This document shows, one piece after another, positions 32,529 to 45,447 of a stretch of 64,000 nucleotides of DNA. The notes under the pieces were generated by a model, which saw only the letters and a program-made list of their open reading frames with translations, was not told the DNA's origin and searched no databases. Each line of letters starts with the position of its first letter. The first letter of the stretch is position 1. Origin of the DNA: Hydnum rufescens UP504 (lineage: Eukaryota; Basidiomycota; Agaricomycetes; Cantharellales; Hydnaceae). Both the position numbers and the translations under genes were made by a program. The DNA lies in assembly GCA_014904985.1 (NCBI GenBank), contig MU128949.1, forward strand, positions 157,323-221,322, written 5' to 3'.

Positions 32529-34443
32529 CTCATCACCAGATACTCTATTATCAGATGTATTTCAAAAGATGACCACACCAATATTGTTCTCGCTGGGGAA
32601 TGTAGAGTAGCTTAACTGGATTTCAGTTGTTAGGTCTGCTTGTAAGGGGCAAACATAACATACAGCAATGTTAGGTGGTCCCCAATAACATTGTTTATCA
32701 GCTGGGTCCTACTGCAAGAGCTCAGCATCCAGTACCTAAACATCCTTGACCTCAAGCAATTGAAGGGTAGCTCATTTATAGATTAGAAGTGAACTTGCAT
32801 CAATGGATTCACCTGTGGATTTTGAAATATTAGCATTGTTCTATCACTCTAACTCATCATCTTTGAAGACAAGGGTGATATTGGTGCTCCATCTGAGCAT
32901 GTTGCCACAAGGGTCAGGGTAAAATTCATAATAAGTACATACATCCAAAATGAGAAGGGGAATGGAGGAAGCATATTTGGGAAATCATTGGGTCATGATT
33001 TATTTTTTGGGGCCCACTTTGCGTTTGCCTTTTTGATGTCCAAATTTCCTTCATTGTCAATAGTGATTGGATGTTTTTCATTGTTATCATCATTTGAGTG
33101 ATGGGATCATTTAGTTTTGTTGGAAGAGGGAGGTGTGGATTTGTGGTTGTGCATGGTGACATCCATGTTATTGAAGTCCAAATTCCAGGGGAAGGAGAAT
33201 GAGCTGTGGGAACAATGGAAGTGGACAGTTGGGAGAGGATGTCAGCTGCAGATTTGATAAGAGCTTGAACACTGTCAGTGTCCCAGGAATTGAAGATCTT
33301 GTAGTCAGCAGTTGGGAGTCTGGGGTAATACCAATTTTGGTACCTGGGATCTTGTTCTCCAAGGCACTTTCATTTAGTGTTTTGTAAAACAATATTTGAT
33401 TTCATATTGGATGCAGTGCTTTGTATTTTGGGCTATCATGGAATAGGAATGGAGATTAGGTGTTGAGTCTTTGTGTATATATGGAAAGTCTTACCATAGA
33501 CAGGTGGCCAATTGTGAGAATTTCCTGAGGAATCATCACCATTTCGTATCCACTAGAGGTTTTAGTAGCTTCCACTTCTGCAATGATGAGAACATCGCCA
33601 CATTGTAAGCTATCAATTCCTTCAAATTGGATGGGTTTGAATCTGTCTGGTGTCTGCCGAAGAAAGGATGGGTGGCCAGGTTTGACAATCCAGACATTTG
33701 ATTCACTAGCAAGTGAATTCACTGCAGCTTGAATCACTGTTGGATGTGCAGGGAGTGATGTAGCTTTGAGGTGGCAATATTTCCAGTGCTGGGAAGATTT
33801 GATGAAAAGGTTATGTGAAATCGAGTAGGTCAATCTTCCCAGAGTCAGGTTGTTCCAATCTTTCTGGGTAGCAGATACAGATGCAGGGTCCTCATTGATA
33901 TTGAATTGTGTATTGGCATCAAACTGTGGTATGAGCTTGAATTGGTTTTCAATTTCCTATGTTTGTTATCAGAGATCCAGATTAGGAGTATGGTGTGATA
34001 TGAATTTATACCAAAAGGTCCTGTCATAGGTGTGATCCAGTCACCATGATGTATATTTTGCAGCAATATTCAGGGTGTCCATATCTAGGGATATATGAAA
34101 GAGGAAGGATTATGAGAAGTAGTTTTGGGGAGATTTGATGCTGACTAACACAGTGACATCTGACATCAAACCAGAAGGACATGGTCCTTCATTTTTGTAC
34201 CAAAAATTTCCTTGAGGAGATGCAGCACAGGAATGGATAACAGACACAAATGAGATCACAATTGATTCATTGTCCATATTTCCAGAAGTCTTGTGAGTAT
34301 GTATGAGCTATAATGATCAAAAATAATTAGGGTATATGTATGATTGATATGAGAGTTAGGTTCAAGATATTTTCAATCTTTTCCAGGCATGACATGGAAT
34401 TTTCCCAGAGGTTCAGAGACACAGCATGATTGAGCAATGGTGG
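32529..34443 (-). other. Interrupted pre-insertion sequence with minus-strand open frames
   Basis: This was contiguous with 11134 before Gypsy-1 and with 44733 before Gypsy-2. Minus-strand frames are open at 33456-33833 (about 125 codons, including FEGIDSLQCGDVLIIAEVEA), 33845-34066, 33168-33392 and 32926-33162, in different phases. They look like exons or decayed pieces of one gene, but I recognise no family and could not fix the splice sites. Confidence 0.4.
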
Positions 34444-34448
34444 CAAGC

Positions 34449-34923
34449 TGTTAATTCAGTAGTATCTGAATTAAGGAGTGGGGAGGGACTGGAGGATGGA
34501 GGAGGTTCTGGTTCCAATGGATTAGTTCAGTCTGTGGGACTGAGACCATTCTGCCTAGCCTGACAGGCTAGCAGTTCCTGGAGGGTTAGGGTTTCTATGC
34601 CCACTAGGGCAAAGTAAGAAGGTTTAGTCATAAAGCTGGGAGTCACACAGTGTGTAGTGCATAATCAACAGGTCTGTGGCTCTATGAGACAGACAGTTGA
34701 TGGTGGTAGAAAAGATACATTCCCCAGGTATTGCCACAGCTCTTTCCATACAGGCAGTATGACTAAGGGAGACTATGTAAAGAAAAGGGACAATTCCCAG
34801 GGCAGCACCAAACTCCTCTGTGAGGAGAAGCTTTCCACTGGTTTGGATTTAGAAAGCTATGGTAAACCTGTCTAAAAGAATGAAGTCACCTCATGGCTTA
34901 AGGGATCTATAACACCACTAACA
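34449..34923 (-). repeat. Gypsy-2 3' LTR
   Basis: 475 bp, nearly identical to 44253-44727 (scattered differences, for example TCAGTAGTATCTG versus TCGGTAGTATCCA), so insertion was fairly recent relative to Gypsy-1. Confidence 0.92.
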
Positions 34924-37900
34924 CAGCCCCCCAGTCCCTTTGGCCATGAAGGGGTAATAGGTCACAAGACAGGGCATGGACCCTTGCACTAGTCCTTCAG
35001 CCTGAGAATAATGGACTTCAAGCCTAAGGACATCTTTGATCATGGTAGAGTGATGAATTCCCTGGAATCCCATACATATCCAGAGTTCCACAGTAGCAAA
35101 CTCATTAGGTAGTCAGTCTGGAGAGAGCTTTGGGGTACTACCACTTAGAATTTCAGTCAACACTCATTGGCTGGACCACCCTTGGTTACTCTTGTATGAC
35201 CATGAGGGCCTGACATTATCGATATCAGGTGCTTGGTTCTCTTGTAGTGTTATCGTGGGGAATATCGATGATGAGTCCAGGTTCATAGTTTTGCCAGGCC
35301 CATTCCTTTCATGAATGAGTGGAAGCTGTGTTTCTGGACCAGCAATGAGCATGACCCTTGGTACTGAATTGTATTCATTCCAATAAAGAGATCCCGTGTC
35401 ATTGTACCCAAGGGCCATTCACATTTGACCAGGGATCTGAGCCATTGCCATGAACCAATCATACAGAACAAGTAGTTTCCCAGCCCCGGGAGAGACTGTA
35501 AGGCCCCACTGCAACTCACAAAAACAGTCCTTTACAGTGGGATTTGAAACTGTGTCGGGGAAACCAGATCTCTTAAGAGGCACCCCCCTGCTATCCAGTG
35601 TGCTCTGATTGCACCCTTGTAGACATGGGGGTCTGGTCCTTCTTTGATATGGATTCCCTTTGCTCCTCAGGGTGATTTCAATGACAGGCCCAACACCATT
35701 CTTATTGTCCCTGAAACCGTTTTCAGGCTTGAACCTCCCTTTGGTTCCTGTCTTGCCTGCACTGGAGATATTTCCCTTCGTTACCTCTCGGTGGTTTATG
35801 CAATCTAGAGGTTGGAGCCCATTCTGCTGGAGTGACTCCCTTCATGAAGGTGGTTGTGCCCCTCTACTGCTCCATTCTATCCTTGGGTGGCAACTTCGTG
35901 GGAGGTATTCATCCCTTTGGTCTACCGAAATGCTTGTGACAGTGACAGGATGTTTAGGTGGTGCAGCCTTTTCCGCTAGTCCAAGTTTGACAGTCCCAGG
36001 TGGGTCAATCATCCTATGAATTGTAGTGGCTCTGACTGATCTGGTTACACTGCAAGGAGGTGCAGTGGACTCATTCACATAGTGTCTTTGGTCTTTGACC
36101 ATGGCAGAGCCTGAATGGTCTTTCATTCCGAGGCCTGGCCTTGGGTTCACAGTAAACTCAGTCACAGGATATTTGGTACAGTTCGGTGGCATGTTGTGTC
36201 CTTTCATGTGAACTGAGACCTGGAGTCCATTCTGCTGCAACAGATCTACTCACAGTGGTTGCTGCACTGCGCTGCCCCTTTGTCCTATCTGTGGATGGTA
36301 ACCCCATGGTGAGTACTCATCCCCTTTCATTCTGACTAGTGATGGATGGACCATGTTACCTCAACACTCTTCTCAATATACTAATGCCTGGTATTCTGGT
36401 AGTATCCTTGATTGCCAACCTGTATGGACCTCAACATGGTTTAGAATCATAATGAGTCCATTGAATGTTCTTGACCCAAAACTCACTTCCGTACAGGCCC
36501 CATCATGTGTGACCTCTGCTCCCCCCAAACTTGGAGAGCCGACTCGGTTCTGCCAAGTTATGCAAGGGACTCCTGCCTTCCATGGAACCATACTAGTTCC
36601 AATACCTTTGTTTATGATGTTTGGTTCAGCCAGAGCACACACATAGGTTATTCCCCTGGACAGGGTCCCTCCCATGGAAGCTGGTCTTCCCGTAGTAGGT
36701 TTCTGTCGAAGGCCTTGAAGGGTAAACTCCAGTGCTGATTTCACTTTTCATATACCATGAATGGGCACCTCCTTGGCATATATCAGGGTTCATTGATAAG
36801 ACCTTGTACACAGACCAGTGTTTAAATTAGTTTTATAGATTTCCATTCATCACCAACCATTCTCACCTGGGTAGGGGTATCCTCTGTCATCATCAGACCT
36901 CTTGATTCTTTGTAATTGGTCAAGGGTTTCTATTATTGACATGACCCAACCACATGGCCTGAGTGTTAGCCAGACTCTGAGGTGTATGACCTTTAGTGAG
37001 GTTTTGCATGATTGGTTCTTAACCCCTCTCATGGGTACGACCAGGTGACAACACTTCTCAGTTCTTGTTGTAAACTGGCCTGATACAGATATTGGTTCTG
37101 AAGATTCAGACATGCCCTTAGAAGGGTTATCGACATTGACAACAAGCATGTCACTGATGGGGAGCTTAAACTCACACTCATCAAAGACTCTAACAAGGCC
37201 ACACGAGATACGGTACTCAATGATGGTTCCAGCATATTCTTCCTTATTTCCCACAGCATCAGGTATATCAGTACCACCTGGCATGAGTTCAATATGGATC
37301 ATTCCACCGGACTGATCTTCAGTGATGGTGAATGCTTTGAAGATGGGATTGGAAGTGTTGCTCTTCAGGATCCAGGGCACACCATGAAAGAGGTCTGTAA
37401 CAGTGTTTTTGAGGTCAAGGAGTGCTATCCATTTTTCCAGGATCATCTTGTAAGAACTGGTGATGAAGTAGACATCCGAGAATCATCAATGGAAGATGAC
37501 CCAAGCAAGACATTTCCTGATGAGTTTAGAGTGCTTTCCCAGAGTCATTTGCTTAGTAGGCTTCATATGAGGTCTGGACCATTTGGCCACAGCCAGGGTT
37601 TTTTGTCAGGGTCTGAACAAGCTTTTGCCTACTGTACTTTGGGTACTTGTAAGGGTTGTGAACTGAAATCCATTCTGCTGTGCCATGTCCATTTGTGGAG
37701 GTGGTGGGGTTACATCATTACTCCATTCTGTTTGCAGGTAACAGTCTTTTGGAGTGTGCTTATTCTTTCCAGCTGTAGGAATGCAGACAATCACGACAGA
37801 ACATGAGAACCATGGGGATCTCATCTTGGGTTCAGGAATGTCATTCCTAAATACCATACCAACACTCACTTCATGGGTGGATGGGGCCCTGAACAGCTTG

Positions 37901-40900
37901 GTTGCATTGTACAGAGGCACTGTGGATTCAATTGGTCACAGAGGCAGCTGTGTAATGGGACCCGTAGGCAGTACATCTTGAAACCCATCCTTGTAGTGGT
38001 TCTGGGCTATGGCAAAGCTCAGATGACCATGCATATTGTCTTGAATCAGGTTGCTGAGCTTGAAACCTCATTTAGGTTTGGTGTTGTATGTCCTCAGGAT
38101 GTCATTGCCTATTGTATCTTGACTGTTTGTACAAATTGGGACCTGGAGTTTATGGCTAGGTGGGAGAACCATGGTTGCTTTTAGGAGTGATCTGTAATTT
38201 TGTTCCTCTTCCTTGTTTGCAATAGAGCTTGAGTTCAGGGTACTGTCTTGCAATATATACTTATCCTTCTTGGCTGAAATGGTACTTGTAATCACCATGG
38301 AATGTTCAGGTCACAAGAATCCCTCTATGCCCACTCTGCGAGTTGTAGGTGCTATGATCAGTTTGGACACATCACACTGAGGCCCCATGGCCTCATTACC
38401 ATTCATGAACAGGACCTCTGTGGTCACCTCAGTAGTCATATAGGCTCCAACTGATCCTGTTCCCTTGTATGGAGGCTCCATAATCATGTTTGATTGCAGG
38501 CCTATGTGGGCATTGGCATGTCATAGGACCATAGCACAGGCAACCTCTTTGCTAGTAGCAATATTTAGTAGCTTGTGTGGTCTGCTTCCTTCAAATGTTT
38601 GGAACCCTTTGACAGGATATAAGGTTCATATTCCATGTTCTTCCAGACTTGCATTTCCACTGAGAGCAGGCATGCAGCTTATTCTTTTGGACATAGCTTG
38701 TCCTACAGATGTTGTTTCCTCTGCAACAAGTCCCAATCCCAGGCCTTGGACCAATTTGAACATGGGGACCCCAGTTTCTTGCGACTCCATTGATACAGAA
38801 TTTTGAGTGATGAACTTTGTACTAGGCTTGAGTTTGGTCCTTTGTTTGGGTCTGATCCCACAGGCATTGGAGCTACCTTGCATGGTTGTATACTGAATGC
38901 TTGCACGATTGGACATTTGGAATGTGTTCCTCTGGAACAGGTCCATTTGCACATGATGACTTCGCAGTGTAGGTCCATCCCTTCCATTTGTGTCAACTTC
39001 CACATTCATGGTCAGGTCTGACAACTGGTCCCTACTGAACCCTTGGGCATTGCTGTAAGGCCTCATTTGCAGGCCCATGTGGGTATCTGTGCCATGTGGA
39101 ATCATGACAAATGCATTGTTGCATGCTCCTTCAAGCCAATGGCAAGGTGGTCCTGGTCTGGGAGGCCTATCATATGCAACCTCCATTCCCCCCAAGTTTG
39201 GAGGGCCAACTCAGTTCATCCAAGTTTTGTGGAGGGCTCTTGTTCCTTTGCTCATACTGTGTTCGAGGGCACTTCTTGACAAAGCTGAAATGAAGTCTTG
39301 CATGATGGACTCTTCCCCAATCCTTAGTCCAGGTCTCCATCAGGATCCAATCTTACAGGCACTGGGATGACCTCAGGCTGTTGTATTTCAAGCATTTGTA
39401 TGACATGGAACTTGGAGCATGATCCATTGGAGTAGGTCCACTTGTGGGGACAACTGCTGTATGTTGTCACTGTTCATAGCACTGGCAGGGTAGCTAATTT
39501 GCATGAACCCAGTTTGAACAGGTCCTACAGGTGACTCAAAATTGAGGTCCAGTGGAGTGATGGGGTCATCCCCTCTGGTCCTTTTTCCTGACTCAGATAT
39601 GGCTACTTTGCCATTTGTGAGGACAATTTCCTGGATTAAGTCAGTAGTTGTGTTGGCATCAATCCATCTTGTTATGTTGTATGGAAGCCCCATAGTTTCA
39701 CTTGATTGTGGACCTTCAAGTTGGTGACAAGAAGATTCAGGAATGTTTCAGGCAAGGAGCTCTATGCTATATCTGAGTCTGATCCTCTGTTTAGGCCTAG
39801 CCTTGTGGGCATTGGGGCCCTGGAGCAAGTTCACTTGTGGAGGTGTTTGCACTACACCATAACTCCCGACTTTGGTTCTTGTAACCCTCTCATCAATGGT
39901 ATAGGGTTTTCTGGGCTTGACAATGCCATAGCCAGGCTCCAGGGTTTCATTCATAAAGGTGGCTGCATCGGGCTGCCCTGATTCACTCGTTAATGTCAGG
40001 GGAGACTTCAAGACTTTAGCTCAAGTTCATTGGCGAGTCAACTCTTGTACATTTTCATGTGTTCAAGAGAGCTTAGTGTGGCCAGGGTCGAATTGAGGAC
40101 AGCTCTGCAACACTATTTCATAATGGAAGTAGGATTCCTGGGAGTGGTTTTGTTCCTCTTCCTCATTCATGACCATGTTCAAGTTTGAGGGACTGTTTTG
40201 TGGCATATACTCATTCCTCCTGGTTACGAAAGTGCTCACAGTTGCAACAGAATGTTCAGGTCACGAGGACCTCTGTATCCACTTGGGTTTTGAGATCCTG
40301 GTCAAGTTGAGCATTCAGTGAGTCATAGGAGTCTTGGTATCAATGGTTTCACTGTCTCAGTCTGTTATGGTGCTCAAGTTTGAAGGGCTGGCACCATTTC
40401 CAAAGGGAAGACCATCTGTTCCTTTCCAAGTTCCCCAGAGGTGTGTTGAGAGTTTGTGTTTTCCGACAGCGATAGTACTTGTAATTACATCCCAACCTTC
40501 AACTCATATGGATTTTACCATCAACTTGAGTTTCACAGACACAAACATCCTAACTAGCTTGTCTTTGTTTAGTTTGAGTTTTGGGGCACTATCACAAGGT
40601 TTTCTTGTCCCGATGATTGAGAAGCTACACCCAGTATTGGCAGTTTTACTGTCCGGTAGATCTACAGTGTAGTCTGTTTGACAGTAGTGGGCTTCACCTC
40701 TAACCAGTGCAATCCTTTGGTGTAGTTTACAGTCTTGTTTATCATGATTGTCCCTAATGGGATTTGAGCTTGTTGTGTTGTGTGGATGCCCCTCAAGATT
40801 GGACTGAGGACCAGCAGGTGATATGGCCTTCTGACCATACAGGCATGTTAACCATATGCTCTGTGCTAGGGGTTCAAGATGTCTTGTGCCCTCAGGAGAA

Positions 40901-41566
40901 ACAGTCCTTAATAGATCCATGTCAGCTTTGATGGTTTCACTAGCGACATTTGTCTAGGTTTGCCAATGAGGTCCCAGTAATCTTTCAATCTTTCATGACA
41001 CTATCGACACAGGGTTTTGGGCAATAGGTTCTATGCTAGGTCCAAGTCCAGGCCTTCATCTAGTTCCAACCTCATGGGTCTTAGAACAGCCTTGATTGGT
41101 CATACCCAGGATGTTGGTGTGACTTGGATCTTGTAACATGTTCCACTGGGGCAGGCCCACTTGTGGGGGTGACCACCATACATCATTGTCTGATTCCATA
41201 GCAGGGGCCTGACTGACCATTGTGAAGTCTGCTTGTGAATAACAGTTTTGTAATGACCATCCTTCCCTTCCAATGGTGGAAATGTGCATGATCAGGGTTT
41301 GAGTGTCTGGATGATATGGAATTTGGAGCCTGCACCATGAAGTCGGGCCTAGGTGCAATTGCAAGTACATTGTACTATTTCTGTGTGCAGTGTGAGTGCC
41401 CATTTGGCAAGTTGTAGCTGCTCTGGTCAGCTCAGTTATGCTGCATGACCATCATGTGAGTCTTATCACAGATTCGAGTCTTGCAGGTATAGATGGATCA
41501 AACCATTCATTGAACCCCAAAGTACGACTATGAGGCTGCCTTGTCTTGATTACCCTGGGCTCATCC
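34924..41566 (-). pseudogene. Tandem-like repeated coding modules inside Gypsy-2
   Basis: On the minus strand a peptide of type PPQVDLLQWN recurs with variation at about 41160, 39840, 39445, 38950, 37695, 36250 and 35835 (variants PPQVGLPQWN, PPQVNLLQGP, SPQVDLLQWI, HVQMDLFQRN, PPQMDMAQQNG, LLQQNGLQ). A second motif, EHS(M/V)-x-V/I-TST ... (D/N)EY-x-PQ, recurs upstream of some of them, and a third, HxGLQ, between them. Copies are strongly diverged and frames broken. The longest open frame is 36850-37446 (198 codons). No domain was recognised, and no gypsy pol motif found. It may be an amplified gag-derived or captured segment. Confidence 0.5.
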
Positions 41567-42267
41567 TTAGTCAGAATTCCAGGGTTTGAGTTCCCACTTA
41601 GGTCCTGTGATCTGTGGTAGGTCGCCCTGCTGCGCAACAGGCTCCTGGAAAAGGACAGCATGGAATGTGCACTCTATCTGGGAGTCCCTCCAAAGGGAAC
41701 CATGAGAACCTAGTGTATGATCCATTTGTCGGGTGTTGAGAATTCTAACTGCAGGGGGTTTTGAATGGAAGGCTATTATGTTCAGGGCTTCTCTGAGGTG
41801 CAGCTGCACTTGCAAGACTATATACCAGAGCTTGTCCAAGGAGCATGACCCATTTATGAGGTCTGAGTACTCAAGGTCGCTCAAACTGACTTTGTGCCCT
41901 GCACACAATGTTACTCCATGAAATTGTACAGTTTCCTGTACTACCTCCTGTAGTACATATCCACATTGCGAGATTGGGTGTACTAGTACCATATCCAGTT
42001 TGTAACAAACTGAATCCCTGGAGGACTCATGCACAATCTGACTAAGGAAACAACTTGAGTCCACATTTAGGTCGTAGAGTAGCCAGTTGAGCCATGTAGA
42101 AATAAGATTCATGGCTTTACAGAAGTTGAACTTATTGCTTCGATGCAGTGAAGCCCAGATAGTCTTGTAGGGTGGGAAAGACAGATTACAAATCCCAGAA
42201 CTGTAGTCATGGCTCAAGGGGGTGACTTCATTAACAGAATGACAGAACTGAGTCTTGTGAAGTGCAT
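41567..42267 (-). pseudogene. Gypsy-2 Gag fragment, middle
   Basis: The minus-strand frame (42217-41567) is homologous to Gypsy-1 Gag around 13790-14110: LLYDLNVDSSCFLSQIV here corresponds to LAYNLDVESLAFTNTIV there, with CGYVLQEVVQETVQF / CGQILQDSAAEMAKH following. It connects to the N-terminal piece across LTR-B copy 3 and loses homology below 41700. Confidence 0.65.
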
Positions 42268-43647
42268 TGTTGGAGGGATAAATCCCTACACCATAGAATC
42301 CTCATCTGAGGCCCATTTTCCCTATGAATGAATCAATTATATGTCACCACACTCATTTAATTTTATCGCCATTCATTTATTCAAGAAGTCAATTGGATTC
42401 CCACCCCTTTCCAACTCATAATATCGCCTCATTCCTTTACCATGTCCACCAGTCAATTTATTGACTATCCTTCAGACTTCAACAGTCCTCATCAAAAAGG
42501 GGCAGTTTATGCCCTACTTCAGTCCATTTTCTTTGGACAAGGCAATTCAACTTGCCATTCTTCCTCAAGACTGTATGGCTTGACTGTCTTTCCAAGCCAT
42601 CCTACTGCCTTAAGGGCAACAGATTGTGATTATGTAACAACATGGACCAGGCCTAGTTCCGATTCTGGACTCGCGGATCCATCACATGATCCAGATAGGG
42701 GCTGCACTACTCTGAAGGAGTATTTTTCAAATTTCTCCATCAGTTTTGATCGGATCGACTCGAAACGACCGCGCCCAGAAAGATACAAATCGTACCTATC
42801 GAATGGTACCAAACACGAAACGAACGGATCAAAAATGCAGTCCCTGTAACAATATCTTTCCATGATTCATACTCTGAAGGAGTATTTCTTGATTTTCGAA
42901 GCCAATTCTTATCGGATTCGTTCGCGAGTACCATGCCCTAAAAGCTGTTGAAAATGCGCATCGAACGGTACCAAGGAAAAAATGAGCGGATGTGAACTCC
43001 ATTTTTCACAAGACAACTCCCTCCCCATGACTCCCCCTTTGCTCCACCATTCAAAATAGCGAATTACTTCCGGCCCTCTTATGTCCGATGGATAAGACCC
43101 TCAGGGCGACCTATTCCACTTTTTCTTAAGGGAACTTGTCCAGGTTTGAAGGAGGAATAGCATGTAATGTGTCAATCTCCCCTTTTATCTTGAAATTGGA
43201 ATATCTCCATCAGTTTTGAAGATTTTAACTTCATTTCTTTTTCTCTGTGTGTCCCTTATGTTCGACCTTTCCACTTTCTATTGAGTCGAAGTCTGTATTG
43301 TATATTAGGTGCAGCTAGCACACAAATTCAGTAGTTCTCCCCCTCCCTCCAGTTTGAAGCTTCTTGAACAGCTGCTGGTCCCTGGGTGATTTCTCACTAC
43401 AAAAAGCGAATTCTAACTACACTTTGACTAAGGTCTCAAGAAGGGATTCTTAGGGTGTGGTAATTTGACTGAAAGACACATTCTCACTTAATTGCTTGGG
43501 CTTTGCTGGCTCACTGCAATTTCCCCTGTTCAAAGACCTTCCCCCACTCGAACCTGAACATCCAGATTAGCTCTGTGATTCCCTCCTTCATCCCCAGCTC
43601 AACTTCGCAGACAGTAGTTGGATTGGTTAATAACCATCCTGCTTACA
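42268..43647 (+). mobile_element. Solo LTR, family B, copy 3
   Basis: TGTTGGAGGGATAAATCCC ... CATCCTGCTTACA, 1380 bp. Flanking 4-mers are GCAT (42264-42267) and GTGT (43648-43651); both are one CpG-decay step from GCGT. Inserted in Gypsy-2 gag in the opposite orientation. It contains the AAACTGA(C/T)GGAG-type internal unit in about two copies. Confidence 0.85.
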
Positions 43648-44435
43648 GTGTTCCCCAACCAGGTGGTTCTCGAGGCCTTGTTTGACTGGTAGTTAGATAC
43701 TGTGGAGGGAGCAGGACATGAGCCTGTATTATAGCCAGAATGAACTTGGCAATGGCCCAAGGATTGCATGTCATGACACAAATTTAGGGGAGTGACCACC
43801 CTTCTTGAGGTATCCACCCTGTTCAAGAGGGGGCTAAGAGTTCCGTCTATGAGTGGGTTGTGGGCTTGTCTGGAAACAGAAGTTCCAGGAGACTGATCCT
43901 TGAAGGATGGGAGAGCTACGTTTGCATCCATAAGAACATTGTAAGGCCTAGGATGAGATGAGTGTGAGCCATTGGTGATCCTTATGAGGCTAGGGTCACC
44001 ATATTTTTTAAGGGGAGTGGCCACCCTTCTTGAGGTATCCACCCTGCAAGGCAGGGGGCTAGGCAACCAATTCCCACAAGTGGATGAGGACATTAGATGT
44101 TGAGCTGTCGAGGATCTGGAGGCACTCTTGCCAACATTCAAATCATGAATAATTGCATCTGAGGGTGTACAGAAGGAGGATGAGGGTGCCAAGTTCAAAC
44201 CATGGGCAGTCCTGTAGGGACCCACCAATGGAGTTCTTACACACTCCACCAGTGTTAATTCGGTAGTATCCAAATTAAGGAGTGGGGAGGGACTGGAGGA
44301 TGGAGGAGGTTCCAGTTCCAATGGATTAGTCCAGTCTGTGGGACTGAGACCATTCTGCCTAGCCCGACAGGCTAGCAGTTCCTGGAGGGTTAGGGTTTCT
44401 ATGCCCACTAGGGCAAAGTAAGAAGGTTTAGTCAT
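43648..44435 (-). pseudogene. Gypsy-2 Gag N-terminal part, starting in the LTR
   Basis: The minus-strand frame opens at 44435, inside the 5' LTR, and crosses the LTR end with TTELTLVECVRT, matching MTELTLVECVRT in Gypsy-1. It continues with two copies of (V/M)DTSRRV(A/V)TPL, also matching MDTSRGVGTPP in Gypsy-1. About 260 codons without a stop before LTR-B interrupts it. Gag identity comes only from comparison with Gypsy-1. Confidence 0.65.
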
Positions 44436-44727
44436 AAAGCTGGGAGTCGCACAGTGTGTAGTGCATAATCAACAGGTCCATGGCTCTATGAGACAGACAG
44501 TTGATGGTGGTAGAAAAGATACATTCCCCGGGTATTGCCACAGCTCTTTCCATACAGGCAGTATGACTAAGGAAGACTATGTAAAGAAAAGGGGCAACTC
44601 CCAGGGCAGCACCAAACTCCTCTGTGAGGAGAAGCTTTCCACTGGTTTGTATTTAGAAAGCTATGGTAAACCTGTCTAAAAGAATGAAGTTGCCTCATGT
44701 CTTAAGGGATCTATAACACCACTAACA
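44253..44727 (-). repeat. Gypsy-2 5' LTR
   Basis: 475 bp; the minus-strand start TGTTAGTGGTGTTATAGATC is at 44727. TSD CAAGT follows at 44728. Confidence 0.92.
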
Positions 44728-44732
44728 CAAGT

Positions 44733-45447
44733 GGAGCAGTGTCTGGTATTGGGTAATGGATGTAATGTGCAACAATCTGATCCAATTCTTTTGATGACAT
44801 TGAGGGTGATTTGGATGGACCAATGTAATGAGAGATGGAGGTTTTAGTGAAGGTTGTGGAAGAAGAAAGTATGGAGGTATTATAATGATTGGTCGGTGAA
44901 GGTTATGTCAATGATGTCATGATGAATTTGTATGATTCCTGAGAGCATGTACGACTTTGGTTGCCATATAGGATTTAAAGATGAGTAGTGTTTTGGTCTT
45001 TCAAAGGTCATGTTCTACTCCCTCTTTCCCAATTTCATTCATTGTACATTTGTTTAGGTACAGGTTTTCACCACTTAATGGTTTTCACCACTGAATGGTT
45101 GTTTCCATCATTTCTCCTTCAATAGTCATCCAAATCCTTAGTGCTTTGGCATGTATATTAGGCTATATATGACACCCTCAGATCCCAAATTTGATGAGAA
45201 TTGGAGAAAAATTGAAGGAGAGAGGGCCAAATCATGTATAAAAAGTGTACTTGCTCAGTCGACTCAATTGCAAAATATAGGTTCAAGCATTCTCAGCCTC
45301 CTCCTGTTGCCAGAGCCTTTCCCTGGTCCTTGTAAGGTCCTCTCAAAAATTTCACGTGCACCCTGCTGTTTGTTTTGACAGTAGAGGGTGTTTACTTTGG
45401 GTGATTTTCATCCGATTTCGGCAGAACTCCCGGCCTCATTCTTCAAC
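44733..45447. other. Spacer upstream of the Pogo-like element
   Basis: No ORF of note. ACACCCTCAGATCCCAAATT at 45171 and AGAGGGTGTTTACTTTGG at 45385 are a loosely inverted pair that might be transposon-terminal sequence, but no partner downstream of 47711 was found. Confidence 0.4.

Larger units (their letters stand above)
34449..44727 (-). mobile_element. Gypsy-2: minus-strand LTR element with related LTR and Gag
   Basis: LTRs of exactly 475 bp at 44253-44727 (5') and 34449-34923 (3'), both beginning TGTTAGTGGTGTTATAG on the minus strand and ending GAATTAACA. TSD CAAGC (34444-34448) / CAAGT (44728-44732). PBS and polypurine tract match Gypsy-1, and gag fragments are homologous. No RT, RNase H or integrase motif was recognised. 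Instead 34924-41566 holds repeated modules. It is also split by LTR-B copy 3. Its LTR shares the GTGGAAAGCTTCTCC...GAGTTTGGTGCTGCC block with LTR-A. Confidence 0.88.

Noticed and set aside
45171..45410. Terminal inverted repeats of the Pogo-like element
   Set aside because: The loosely inverted GAGGGTGT/ACACCCTC pair lies entirely upstream of the transposase and has no partner after 47711.
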